This document shows, one piece after another, positions 32,092 to 40,025 of a stretch of 64,000 nucleotides of DNA. Below the pieces are notes generated by a model that was not told the origin of the DNA, did no database searches, and was given only the letters and a program-made list of their open reading frames with translations. The DNA lies in contig NZ_VFOX01000001.1 in the NCBI RefSeq assembly GCF_006716345.1, positions 372,001 to 436,000 on the forward strand, read 5' to 3'. The DNA is from Microbacterium saperdae. Its GTDB lineage: Bacteria > Actinomycetota > Actinomycetes > Actinomycetales > Microbacteriaceae. The stretch's first letter is position 1. Each line of letters opens with the position of its first letter. The position numbers and the translations under genes were made by a program.

Positions 32092-32670
32092 ATGAGCTCT
32101 GCCGCACTCCCCGTCGTCGACGCGCTCCACACCGTGCAGAGCGAGGTGGATGCCGCATTGCGATCTCTCGCCGAGACGGATGCCGCCGCCATCGCCGCAC
32201 TCGCGGATGCCGTGCATGACGCCGATCGGGTGTTCCTCCTGGGCGCCGGACGGTCCGGCATCGCGCTGCGGATGACCGCGATGCGACTCATGCACCTGGG
32301 CCTCACCGTGTTCGTCGTCGGCGACACCACGACGCCCGCGATCGAGCGCGGCGACCTGCTGCTCACCGCGTCCGGCTCGGGCACGACCACCGGCATCGTC
32401 CGCGCGGCTGCCGTTGCGCACGAGCTCGGAGCCGCCGTCGCGACGATCACCACCGCTCCCGCATCCCCGGTCGCCGCGCTGTCGTCGGTGATCGTGACGG
32501 TGCCCGCGGCGGGCAAGCTCGATCGCTCCGGCACGGCATCGGCCCAGTACGCCGGCGGCCTCTTCGAGCAGACCGTCGTGCTGCTCGGCGACGCCCTGTT
32601 CCATACGCTCTGGCAGCGCAGCGGCCTCTCCGCCGACGAGCTGTGGCCCCGACACTCGAACCTCGAATGA
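32092..32670 (+). CDS. hxlB: 6-phospho-3-hexuloisomerase
   Basis: This 192-residue SIS-domain isomerase converts 3-hexulose 6-phosphate to fructose 6-phosphate, the second step of the ribulose monophosphate (RuMP) route for formaldehyde. Landmarks are VFLLGAGRSGIALRMTAMRLMHLG, VVGDTTTPAIERGDLLLTASGSGTT, and the C-terminal QYAGGLFEQTVVLLGDAL, typical of the HxlB/MJ1247 family. It lies 38 bases upstream of hxlA, its pathway partner. In an otherwise heterotrophic gene context the pair more likely detoxifies formaldehyde than supports methylotrophy. Confidence 0.93.
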   Translation: MSSAALPVVDALHTVQSEVDAALRSLAETDAAAIAALADAVHDADRVFLLGAGRSGIALRMTAMRLMHLGLTVFVVGDTTTPAIERGDLLLTASGSGTTTGIVRAAAVAHELGAAVATITTAPASPVAALSSVIVTVPAAGKLDRSGTASAQYAGGLFEQTVVLLGDALFHTLWQRSGLSADELWPRHSNLE

Positions 32671-32708
32671 CCCCGGCCGCCCGGCCGACACCACACGAAA
32701 GCAGGAAC

Positions 32709-33332
32709 ATGAAGATCCAGTTCGCCATCGACACCCTCACCACCGCTGCGGCGCTCGACCTCGCCGCCGCCGCGGCCGCGCACGTCGACATCCTCGAACT
32801 CGGCACCCCGCTCATCAAGAGCGAGGGCCTGTCCGTCGTGACCGCGATGAAGGCGGCTCACCCGGACAAGGTCGTGTTCGCCGACCTGAAGACCATGGAT
32901 GCCGGTGAGCTCGAGGCCGAGATCGCCTTCGCCGCGGGCGCGGACCTCGTCACGGTGCTGGGCTCGGCCGACGACAGCACCATCACCGGTGCCGTGAAGG
33001 CGGCGACCAAGCACGGCAAGGGCATCGTCGTCGACCTGATCGGCGTGGCCGACAAGGCGGCACGCGCGAAGGAGGTCGTCGCCCTCGGCGCCGAGTTCGT
33101 CGAGATGCACGCCGGCCTCGATGAGCAGGCCAAGGAGGGTTACTCGCTCGACGGTCTGCTCGAGGCCGGTCGCGCCGCGGGCGTGCCGTTCTCTGTCGCC
33201 GGAGGCGTCAACGCCTCGTCGATCGCCGCCGTGCAGGCGTCGGGCGCGCAGATCGCCGTCGCCGGTGGTGCCATCTACGGAGCGTCGGATGTCGGCGCTG
33301 CAGCGGCCGGTCTGCGGGCGGCGCTCGTCTGA
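32709..33332 (+). CDS. hxlA: 3-hexulose-6-phosphate synthase
   Basis: This 207-residue OMP decarboxylase-fold enzyme condenses formaldehyde with ribulose 5-phosphate. Family landmarks are QFAIDTLTTAAAL, VDILELGTPLIKSEG, the metal/proton-transfer motif FADLKTMDAGELEAE (D-x-K-x-x-D), HAGLDEQ, and phosphate-binding FSVAGGVN and IAVAGGAI. RBS AGGA is present. It is transcribed with hxlB and followed by a strong hairpin terminator. Confidence 0.95.
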   Translation: MKIQFAIDTLTTAAALDLAAAAAAHVDILELGTPLIKSEGLSVVTAMKAAHPDKVVFADLKTMDAGELEAEIAFAAGADLVTVLGSADDSTITGAVKAATKHGKGIVVDLIGVADKAARAKEVVALGAEFVEMHAGLDEQAKEGYSLDGLLEAGRAAGVPFSVAGGVNASSIAAVQASGAQIAVAGGAIYGASDVGAAAAGLRAALV

Positions 33333-33362
33333 CGCCGTTCCTCGAACCGCTCGAACCGCTCG

Positions 33363-33399
33363 ATGACGATGCCCGCCGGACCCCGGCGGGCATCGTCAT
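33363..33399. terminator. Bidirectional hairpin terminator after hxlA
   Basis: A perfect 17-bp stem (33363-33379 with 33383-33399, arms ATGACGATGCCCGCCGG and its complement) closes a 3-base loop. It includes the stop codon of the convergent gene at 33396, so it can end transcription from both directions. Confidence 0.9.
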
Positions 33400-34049
33400 A
33401 CCCGCTGCGGCGCTGGTCCGGCCTTCGCCGACAGCGACCGGAACCTCAGGTTGCCCACCCACCGCACGAGGGTGGCGAGGGCGAAGAACATCGCGACGAG
33501 CGCCGCGCACCAGAGTGCGACTCCGCCGTAGCCGCCGGAGACCGCCGGGTTGAAGAACGGGTAGGGATAGAAGCCGTCGATCGCACCGCGTACCACCGAG
33601 AAGATCGCATACGCCGCGGGCCAGATCATCCACCACAGCGTCACGCGGAACGGCAGTCGGCGCTGCGGGGGCCAGGCGATCCAGTCCACCACGCCGGCGA
33701 TGGGGACGATGATGTGCACGACCACATTGACCCAGGGGAGGACGGGGCCGATGTCGCCGTCGACCAGGATGGCGTTGAACACCGCGCCGACGAAGACGAT
33801 GTACACGACCACGCCGCCGCGGACCGCGGTGTCGGTGGGGGAGGAGGACCTGTTCCGGATCAGGCGGATCGCGCTCACGATGAAGACGATCGAGATCATG
33901 AGATTCGACAGGTTCGTGAAGTAGCAGAAGAAGTTCGGGATGCTGTATCCGTTGGTCACGGTCACCGCGAAGAACTGCGCGAACACGGCGGTCAGCGAGA
34001 GCACGGCGAACACGAGTCGGAAGACGATGGCCGTGAGGCGGGAGGTCAT
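33396..34049 (-). CDS. Pr6Pr-family membrane protein
   Basis: This 217-residue protein has about six transmembrane helices. Motifs such as NFFCYFTNLSNLM near the second helix and WVNVVVHIIVPIAGVVDWI in the fourth are typical of the Pr6Pr (FAR-17a/AIG1-like) membrane family, whose function in bacteria is unknown. I chose the start at 34049 because the longer ORF (to 34124) adds a Gly/Arg-rich segment with no family resemblance; GAGCG is the only, weak, upstream match to a ribosome binding site. Its 3' end overlaps the terminator stem shared with hxlA. Confidence 0.82.
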   Translation of the reverse strand: MTSRLTAIVFRLVFAVLSLTAVFAQFFAVTVTNGYSIPNFFCYFTNLSNLMISIVFIVSAIRLIRNRSSSPTDTAVRGGVVVYIVFVGAVFNAILVDGDIGPVLPWVNVVVHIIVPIAGVVDWIAWPPQRRLPFRVTLWWMIWPAAYAIFSVVRGAIDGFYPYPFFNPAVSGGYGGVALWCAALVAMFFALATLVRWVGNLRFRSLSAKAGPAPQRV

Positions 34050-34386
34050 GCGCTCAATATATCGGTCGCGGAATACTGCATCCGGTCCTTCTCGGCAACC
34101 CCCTCGTCCTTCCGTCGCCCCCACGCCTATGTTCGGGAACGCGGAGCCGCGGAGGCCCGGGAGGGTGCGGCGTTCGCGTGAGCTCCGCGCGCCGGTGATC
34201 CGCTGTCGTCAGGGGACGACGGGGGTCACCGGCGGTTCCCGGATCGATGTCCCGGTCGCCCGCGCGCGACGTGCAGGAGAACGCGCGGACTGCAGGGAGG
34301 ATCTGTGGAGATCGCGCCTGCAACCTGCGCTTTCTCCTGCAACTCGTGCGATGGAGTAGCCGGCGGCGCGAGGTGTGACTGCCTGG
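34050..34386. other. Intergenic stretch without a recognised gene
   Basis: About 340 bases upstream of the Pr6Pr gene and downstream of the small acidic protein gene. ORFs present have no family resemblance and no convincing start. I see no strong hairpin, repeat or RNA gene. The promoter of the Pr6Pr gene must lie at its left side. Confidence 0.4.
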
Positions 34387-34575
34387 TCACTCCGCCGAGT
34401 TGCTCAACCCCATATCGGGGTCGACGTTCGCCTCATCGCCCTGCTCGAGCGGATCGAGGCCGTCGCTGTCGTCGTCGGCGCCGTCATCGGCGGTGAAGAC
34501 CTTCTCGCCGGCCGGCGTCTCCGCGGCGGCGTCGAACGGGCCCTGGTCTTCGGGGTAGGAACGGGGATCGGACAT
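34387..34575 (-). CDS. Small acidic hypothetical protein
   Basis: This 62-residue, very acidic protein (DDGADDDSDG stretch, few basic residues) starts MSDPRSYPEDQGPF; upstream AAAGG is well placed. It ends DPDMGLSNSAE. Similar tiny acidic proteins are common in Microbacteriaceae, but no function is known to me. It stands alone, with a short direct-repeat region upstream. Confidence 0.6.
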   Translation of the reverse strand: MSDPRSYPEDQGPFDAAAETPAGEKVFTADDGADDDSDGLDPLEQGDEANVDPDMGLSNSAE

Positions 34576-34600
34576 GGTGGCGCCTTTCTGAGGGGATGCC

Positions 34601-34647
34601 GCACCGCTCGGATGCTGCACCGATCGGATGCTGCACCGATCGGGTGC
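34601..34647. repeat. 16-bp tandem repeat, about three copies
   Basis: GCACCGCTCGGATGCT (34601-34616), GCACCGATCGGATGCT (34617-34632) and GCACCGATCGGGTGC (34633-34647) form an imperfect tandem array upstream of the small acidic protein gene. Further GATCGGATGCT follows at 34653. It may hold regulator sites or be slippage-prone simple sequence. Confidence 0.65.
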
Positions 34648-34736
34648 GGGGTGATCGGATGCTCAGCCTCGCGCACCATGCCCTGACGCGCGCACCCGTT
34701 GACATCCCGGGCGGCGCGTGGTCGCCGCTGCGGCGA

Positions 34737-36149
34737 TCAGAGGTGCCCGAGCCCCGACAGCTCCGCGCGCTCGCGGGGGAGCAACCAGAATGCGACGGCG
34801 GCTCCGGCGATCGAGATCGCGGCGGCGACGCCGAACGCGACCTGGAACGTGGCGAAGGGGGGAGCCCCGTCGGTTGTGATGAGCGAGGCCACCACCTGTG
34901 TCGCGAGCGCCCCGCCGACGGCACGGGCGATCGTGATCAGCGCGGTCGAGACGCCGACCTCGTGCGCCTCAGCTCCGATCGCCGCCGCGGCGTAGACGAT
35001 CGTGGAGGCTGCCGCGGCGCCGACCCCGGCGAGCAGCAGCATCAGCACGAGCGATGCGGGGGCCGGCGAGAACACCGCAGCGGCGGCACCGAGCCCCAGC
35101 GCGAGCATGGCGATGACGCCGACCGCCCGGAGCCCTGTGCTCCGGGCGACGCGCCCGGCGGCGACGGATGAGATGACGCCCGCGGCATACGCGACGGCGA
35201 GGAACATCCCGGTCTGGCTCGCCGTGGCTCCCAGCCCGTATCCGGTCTCGATTGGCTGTGCGATCACCTGGGGCAGCAGGAACACGATCGGTGCGTAGCC
35301 CGCACCGATCGCCACACCGACCGCGACGGCCCCGCCGACCGAGCGGGAGCGGAGCGAGCCCACGTCGATCATCGGCTGGGCGACGCGGCTCTCGATCCAG
35401 ACCCAGATCGTGAGCAGGGCGATCGCCGCGACGAACAGCAGCAGCGTGGTCGGCGCGGTCCACCCGGCCGACGACGAGCTCGCGAGCGCGACCACGAGCA
35501 CGACGAGTGCCACCGCGAAGACCCCGGCGCCGAGCCAATCGACCCCCGTCCGCGCATCCGGATCCCGGCGCAGCCCCGGCCTCGCGGCGAAGAAGACCAC
35601 GGCCCCGAGCGCGACGACTGCCGTCGGCACCGCGTAGAGCACGGCGCGCGAGGTCGCCTCGATGATTGGCCCTGCCGTCAGCACGCCCAGACCCGCGCCG
35701 GCGACGCTCATCGCGACCAGGACCCCGGAAGCGGTCTTTATCGACTCGGCGAGGAACAGGTGCCGCAGCACGACGAATCCGACCGGGATGATGCCGAGCG
35801 CGAAGCCCTGCAGGGCCTGGCCGACGATGAACGTCGTGAAGTCGGCGGCGAACGCGCTGGTGAGTCCGCCCGCGAGCACGATCGCGACCAATCCGGCGAG
35901 CGTGCGCCCTGCGCCGTACACGTCGGCCAGGCGTCCGGCGAGCGGTGTCACGATGACCGTGATCACGGTCGGCACGACGCTGGCGAGTGCGCCGGAGGCG
36001 GCGTCCACGCCGAAGTCCTGCTGCAGGCGGGGCAGCGCCGGAAGCACGAAGCCTTCGAGCGAGGCGGCGGCGAGCACGATCACGGCGAGGCCGGTGAGCG
36101 CCCAGCGGCGGTGGCTGAGGTCGACGGCGTTGTCGGTGCGGATGGTCAT
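34737..36149 (-). CDS. MFS transporter (drug-efflux type)
   Basis: This 470-residue permease has about 14 hydrophobic segments, as in DHA2-type exporters, and the MFS motif A region GRLADVYGAGRTL after helix 2. Other landmarks are LPALPRLQQDFGVD and VGQALQGFALGIIPVGF. Its ATG overlaps the amidase stop (ATGA), so the two are cotranscribed, probably under the divergent TetR. It likely exports the amidase substrate, its product or a related toxic compound. Confidence 0.88.
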   Translation of the reverse strand: MTIRTDNAVDLSHRRWALTGLAVIVLAAASLEGFVLPALPRLQQDFGVDAASGALASVVPTVITVIVTPLAGRLADVYGAGRTLAGLVAIVLAGGLTSAFAADFTTFIVGQALQGFALGIIPVGFVVLRHLFLAESIKTASGVLVAMSVAGAGLGVLTAGPIIEATSRAVLYAVPTAVVALGAVVFFAARPGLRRDPDARTGVDWLGAGVFAVALVVLVVALASSSSAGWTAPTTLLLFVAAIALLTIWVWIESRVAQPMIDVGSLRSRSVGGAVAVGVAIGAGYAPIVFLLPQVIAQPIETGYGLGATASQTGMFLAVAYAAGVISSVAAGRVARSTGLRAVGVIAMLALGLGAAAAVFSPAPASLVLMLLLAGVGAAAASTIVYAAAAIGAEAHEVGVSTALITIARAVGGALATQVVASLITTDGAPPFATFQVAFGVAAAISIAGAAVAFWLLPRERAELSGLGHL

Positions 36150-37591
36150 GCGGCTCCTTCGGGATGATGCGTGGGCAGAGCGAGGATGCGCGGCAGCCGG
36201 TGGCGCCACGGGGCGGCGCTCTCGAGCTGGGCGCTCAGAGCGAGGAGCAGGTCGTCGCGCCCCCAGCGCGCTGTGAGCATGACCCCGATCGGGATCCCGC
36301 TGTCCGTCCATCCCAGTGGCAGGCTGATCGCCGGGAAGCCGGTGGCGTTCGCGAGGATCGTGTTGCCGGTGAACGCCGTCATCGCGGCGAGCTCCGCGGC
36401 CGGATCCGTGTCGTCCCTGAGCTCTCCGATCCGCGCGGGCAGGCGGGTGATCGTCGGCTGCACGACGATATCGACGTCGCGGAACAGTTCCGCCCAACGG
36501 CCCGCGGCGGCCTGCACGGTGAGGGCGGATGCTGCCAGCCGGCCGCTGTCTGTGGCGCGGCCGCGTGCACGCAGGTGCTGCACGATCGGCCGCAGCAGGG
36601 TCTCTGCCTGCGGGGGTACCGGCTTCGCGGCGGCGAGCGCGCTGAACAGATCGGTGAACGCCGCGACCAGCCCGGGATCGGACGGCTGGATCGTCCCGAC
36701 CACCCCATGTCCAAGCAAGGTGAGGAGCGCCCCCGCGTCTTCGACCGCCGCAGAGACGAGCGGGTCGACCGCGCCGCCCGAGACCGATTCCTTCGCGACC
36801 GCGATGCGCAGGCGCGGCACGGGATCGTCGCACGCGGCGAGGAAGCCGGAGCGTCTGCTCGGGTGGACGGAGCCGACCGGTGGAGCCATGGCCAGCACGT
36901 CGAGCAGCGCCGCAGCGTCGCGGACGGAGAGGGCGAGCGGCCCCTTCGTGGAGAGGCCCATGCCGTCATGCCCGGCCAGGCCACCAGTGAGCAGGCCGCG
37001 ACTGGGCTTGAGCCCGACGATCCCGCAGGCGCTCGCGGGTGACCGCAGCGATCCGGCCGTGTCGCTGCCCTGCGCCAGCGGGACGATGCGCGCCGAGACC
37101 GCCGCAGCGGCACCGCCGCTCGACCCCGCGGCGGATCGGGTGAGATCGTGCGGTGAACGGCTCGGGGCCGCGACATCGGGCTCGGTGTAACAGGCGGCTC
37201 CGAGCTCGGGCACCGTCGTCTTGCCGATCCACACCAGGCCCGCGCCATCAATGGTCTCGACCACCACGTCATCCACCTCGGGGATCCAATCCGCGAACGC
37301 CGCGGAACCGAGCGTGGTGCGCACCCCTTTGGTCGGTTCCAGATCTTTGATCGCCGTGGGCACCCCGGTCAGGACCCCGCCGTCGCCGCAGTCGATCCGC
37401 CGTTGGGCGGCCTCGGCGTGCGCGATCGCGCGCTCCGGCGCGAGCGTGGTGAACGCGCCGACGGTGTCGCCCAGAGCGTCGGCGCGGTTCAGCGCGAGCG
37501 TCGCGACTTCGACGACGCCGAGCTCACGACGCCGGAACGCCGCGGCGAGCTCGATCGCGGTGACGTCGGAGAGCGGGTCCATGGGTTCCAT
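36146..37591 (-). CDS. Amidase-signature-family amidase
   Basis: This 481-residue enzyme has the Ser-cis-Ser-Lys triad of the amidase signature family: Lys in GVPTAIKDL, the cis-Ser in RSAAGSSGGAAAA and the nucleophile region QGSDTAGSLRSPAS. Length is normal. The start at 37591 (M-E-P-M-D-P) is used; the ATG at 37582 is possible. No SD precedes 37591. The start lies two bases from a perfect palindrome that is the likely TetR operator. The substrate is unknown; the operon with an exporter suggests an amide-bearing xenobiotic. Confidence 0.88.
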   Translation of the reverse strand: MEPMDPLSDVTAIELAAAFRRRELGVVEVATLALNRADALGDTVGAFTTLAPERAIAHAEAAQRRIDCGDGGVLTGVPTAIKDLEPTKGVRTTLGSAAFADWIPEVDDVVVETIDGAGLVWIGKTTVPELGAACYTEPDVAAPSRSPHDLTRSAAGSSGGAAAAVSARIVPLAQGSDTAGSLRSPASACGIVGLKPSRGLLTGGLAGHDGMGLSTKGPLALSVRDAAALLDVLAMAPPVGSVHPSRRSGFLAACDDPVPRLRIAVAKESVSGGAVDPLVSAAVEDAGALLTLLGHGVVGTIQPSDPGLVAAFTDLFSALAAAKPVPPQAETLLRPIVQHLRARGRATDSGRLAASALTVQAAAGRWAELFRDVDIVVQPTITRLPARIGELRDDTDPAAELAAMTAFTGNTILANATGFPAISLPLGWTDSGIPIGVMLTARWGRDDLLLALSAQLESAAPWRHRLPRILALPTHHPEGAA

Positions 37592-37593
37592 TT

Positions 37594-37607
37594 CGTTACG
37601 CGTAACG
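37594..37607. promoter_or_regulatory. TetR operator palindrome
   Basis: CGTTACGCGTAACG is a perfect 14-bp palindrome in the 29-bp gap between the divergent amidase and TetR genes. It abuts the TetR -10 box and would also cover the start region of the amidase transcript. Confidence 0.75.
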
Positions 37608-37608
37608 G

Positions 37609-37614
37609 TATTGT
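37609..37614 (+). promoter_or_regulatory. Putative -10 box of leaderless tetR-type gene
   Basis: TATTGT matches TANNNT and ends six bases before the ATG at 37621, with no Shine-Dalgarno in between. This implies leaderless translation and repression by the adjoining palindrome. Confidence 0.5.
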
Positions 37615-37620
37615 CGAGCC

Positions 37621-38262
37621 ATGGTAGCGGAATCGCAGAGGCGCGCAAGACCGGGTCGTCCGAAAGTCGTCGCCGAGGCGGCGCTCCTCGACGCGGCGGC
37701 GCTCCTCGCGGACGACGGCGGCCTCGAGTCGGTGACCTTCCGCGCGCTGGCGGAGGTGCTGGGCGTCTCGGCCATGGCCGTGCACCGGGCGAGCGGCGGG
37801 ATCGACGCGCTGCGCCATCGGCTCATCGCGGTCGTCGTGGACGAGGCGATCAACGACATCGCCTGGCCGGAGGGCGACTGGCGGGGCACCGTCGAGACGT
37901 TCGCCCGGGGGCTGCGCGACCTTCTGCTGCGGCATCCGCTCGTGCTCGAGGCGCATAGCCGCGCGGCGCTCGACACCCCCGCAGCCGACGATGTCGCCCA
38001 TCGCGTCGTGAGGGCTCTCCGCGAGGGCGGCTTGGACGCGGAGCACGCGGCCTACGGATATGCTGCCGTGCACGACTTCGTCACCGGACACGTCGCCATC
38101 CGCCTCGGCCGCGGGGAACTGGAACTGCTCGACATCCCGCCAGCGCGCCGCGCGGCCTCGGTCTTCGACTCCTTCCACGACGTCGAACGGCGCTTCCAGG
38201 TCGGGCTCGGCCTGCTGCTCGACGGTCTCGCCGTGGCGGCGGAACGGCGTGCGCGTGCCTGA
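37621..38262 (+). CDS. TetR-family transcriptional regulator
   Basis: This 213-residue protein has the TetR N-terminal HTH (about residues 14-60: VVAEAALLDAAALLAD, then FRALAEVLGVSAMAVHRAS) and a helical ligand domain. It resembles the TetR/AcrR proteins with a TetR_C-like C-terminal half. It is divergent from the amidase-exporter pair and coupled to the following hydrolase (8-base overlap). It probably represses both directions through the 37594-37607 palindrome. Confidence 0.9.
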   Translation: MVAESQRRARPGRPKVVAEAALLDAAALLADDGGLESVTFRALAEVLGVSAMAVHRASGGIDALRHRLIAVVVDEAINDIAWPEGDWRGTVETFARGLRDLLLRHPLVLEAHSRAALDTPAADDVAHRVVRALREGGLDAEHAAYGYAAVHDFVTGHVAIRLGRGELELLDIPPARRAASVFDSFHDVERRFQVGLGLLLDGLAVAAERRARA

Positions 38263-39124
38263 ATCGCGCGAGCGCCCGCTGCCGCCCACGCGCGTGCTGC
38301 CCGTCGGTCGTCGGGAGATCGCCTATTGCGAGATCGGTGACCCCGAGGGGGCGCCAGTGCTGGCGGCACACGGCTCGCCGGGCTCGCGCTACCAACTGAT
38401 GCCCCTGCATGAGGCGGCTCGTGCCGCCGGGGTGCGCATCATCACCCCTGATCGCCCGGGATTCGGGCGCACCTCCGTCGCCGGGGATCGCGGATTCGAC
38501 ACGGGGGGAGCAGATGCCGTCGCCCTGCTCGACCACCTCGGGATCGATCGAGCCGCAGCGCTGGGCTTCTCCGGCGGTGCCGGCTACTCCCTGGCGTCGG
38601 CGCTGGCACACCCCGACCGCATCGACCGGGTGGTGCTCGCCTGCGGCATGGTCCCCGGCGCTCCGCGCGAGACGCTCGAGGGGCGCATCCCGATCGTCTC
38701 GACGCTCTACCTCGTCACGCGCTTCGCTCCTCGACTCGCTGCCGCGATGCTGGAGGGCCGGGGTCCGTTCGCGCGCACCCGCGCGGCGAACGTGGACGCC
38801 TGGCCTGCCGCCGACCGCGCGATCATGACGGACGAGAAGCAGCAGGCGATGATCGCCCCGGATGCCGCGGAGGGCATGCGCCAGGGCGCGCGGGCGGCGG
38901 TCGACGATCTGCGCCGCTACAGCCGTCGCATCCCTCTCGGCGAGGTGCGGCAGCCGGTGCGACTCGTGCACGGCACCGCAGACGGCAACGTGCCGATCGG
39001 AGTCGCGCGCTGGGCGGTCTCACATCTCCCCGATGCCACCCTGCGTGAGATCCAGGGGCAGGGGCACTACTTCGCAGTCACCCGTCCGGAGGTGATCATC
39101 GACGCGCTGGCCATCGCCGACTGA
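38255..39124 (+). CDS. Alpha/beta hydrolase
   Basis: This 289-residue alpha/beta hydrolase has an oxyanion-region HGSPGSR, the nucleophile elbow GFSGGAG (Ser in G-x-S-x-G), a late acidic residue in HGTADGNVP and the catalytic His in GQGHYF. The GTG start lies inside the TetR stop region, so it is translationally coupled to the regulator. It is convergent with the GH114-like gene. The substrate is unknown. Confidence 0.88.
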   Translation: MPESRERPLPPTRVLPVGRREIAYCEIGDPEGAPVLAAHGSPGSRYQLMPLHEAARAAGVRIITPDRPGFGRTSVAGDRGFDTGGADAVALLDHLGIDRAAALGFSGGAGYSLASALAHPDRIDRVVLACGMVPGAPRETLEGRIPIVSTLYLVTRFAPRLAAAMLEGRGPFARTRAANVDAWPAADRAIMTDEKQQAMIAPDAAEGMRQGARAAVDDLRRYSRRIPLGEVRQPVRLVHGTADGNVPIGVARWAVSHLPDATLREIQGQGHYFAVTRPEVIIDALAIAD

Positions 39125-39130
39125 CCCCGC

Positions 39131-39994
39131 TCATCCGCTGCAGGTCTCGAACACGTACGCAGGGTCGTCGGGCGTGACCAGATCGCGGTCCCGCAGCACC
39201 ATCGACGCCGGCGATTCCGGATCCGCGCACATGTCCGCGAAGCTGCGCGGCAGCTCGTCGCTGTATTCGATGTCGATCACGTGCTCGCCGTAGACCGCGG
39301 CGTAGACGCCGCATTCCTCGAAGACGGCGCACTCCTCGGTCACCGCGAAGTCGAAGCCTGCACGATCGTGCAGCATCACGGCATCCTCGGCCGCGTTCTT
39401 CTGCCCCGCGGCGAGACCTGCGCCGTGTGCGGCATCCACGAAGAGCGTGGCCAGGGCGAGGTTGTCGTCGAGCGAGAGGGCGTCGTCGGACCGGGTGTAG
39501 GAGTCGAGGTTGTCGAACTCGACGGCGTCGAACCCGTCCTCCGCACAGCCTTCGATCCAGGGGATGATCTGCGCGGCGATGCGCTCGCGGCGCTCGGCGG
39601 TCGAGGTGTCGAGCAGCGCCTCGTCGGGCCAATCGGGGTCGAACACCGTCTCACCGTCGCGCTGCAGCAGCAGATCGGCAGCCCATGTGTCGAGCTCTCC
39701 GGGCTGCGTCTGGAAGCCGTTCACATAGCAGATCGAGTACGCATCGGCGGCGGGATCCGCCGAACGATCGCGCCCCACGATGCCGACCTTGGCCGCCGGC
39801 TCGTACGCTCCGCCGAGCTGGTAGTCGGGCACGGCGCCGGCGGGTGGCAGCGACCAGTCTCCGTCGGCGGAAGCGTCTGGCGAGTGCCCCGCGTGCGGGT
39901 CCGTCGCGGTGCCGACCGTGCAGCCGGTGAGCGCGAGCAGGGCGACGAGCATCGCGAAGCCGCCACGTGCCGTGCGCCGATCCCGTTCCCGCAT
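39131..39994 (-). CDS. GH114-like endo-alpha-1,4-polygalactosaminidase lipoprotein
   Basis: This 287-residue protein has a lipoprotein signal peptide with lipobox L-T-G-C. The mature protein resembles the GH114/TM1410 barrel family, with SICYVNGFQTQPGE, the W-P-D-E-A-L-L-D strand, the acidic motif GFDAVEFDNLDSYT (candidate catalytic Asp/Glu) and AAGQKNAAED. The family hydrolyses alpha-1,4-polygalactosamine or is uncharacterised. It is surface-anchored and may trim exopolysaccharide. The start at 39994 is chosen because the next upstream ATG (40018) adds eight residues without a better ribosome binding site. Confidence 0.75.
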   Translation of the reverse strand: MRERDRRTARGGFAMLVALLALTGCTVGTATDPHAGHSPDASADGDWSLPPAGAVPDYQLGGAYEPAAKVGIVGRDRSADPAADAYSICYVNGFQTQPGELDTWAADLLLQRDGETVFDPDWPDEALLDTSTAERRERIAAQIIPWIEGCAEDGFDAVEFDNLDSYTRSDDALSLDDNLALATLFVDAAHGAGLAAGQKNAAEDAVMLHDRAGFDFAVTEECAVFEECGVYAAVYGEHVIDIEYSDELPRSFADMCADPESPASMVLRDRDLVTPDDPAYVFETCSG

Positions 39995-40025
39995 CCTTCG
40001 AGCATACGGATGTGGCACGGCATCC

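Noticed and set aside
29875..32670. 931-codon ORF on the plus strand opposite the exporter and the hxl regulator
   Set aside because: Low-complexity, His/Arg/Asp-rich translation typical of an antisense frame in high-GC DNA; both real genes on the minus strand have clear families. Only its last part, from 32092, is a gene (hxlB).
34050..34386. Possible extra gene or RNA in the gap left of the acidic mini-protein
   Set aside because: ORFs lack starts, ribosome binding sites and family motifs, and no cloverleaf or strong hairpin was seen.
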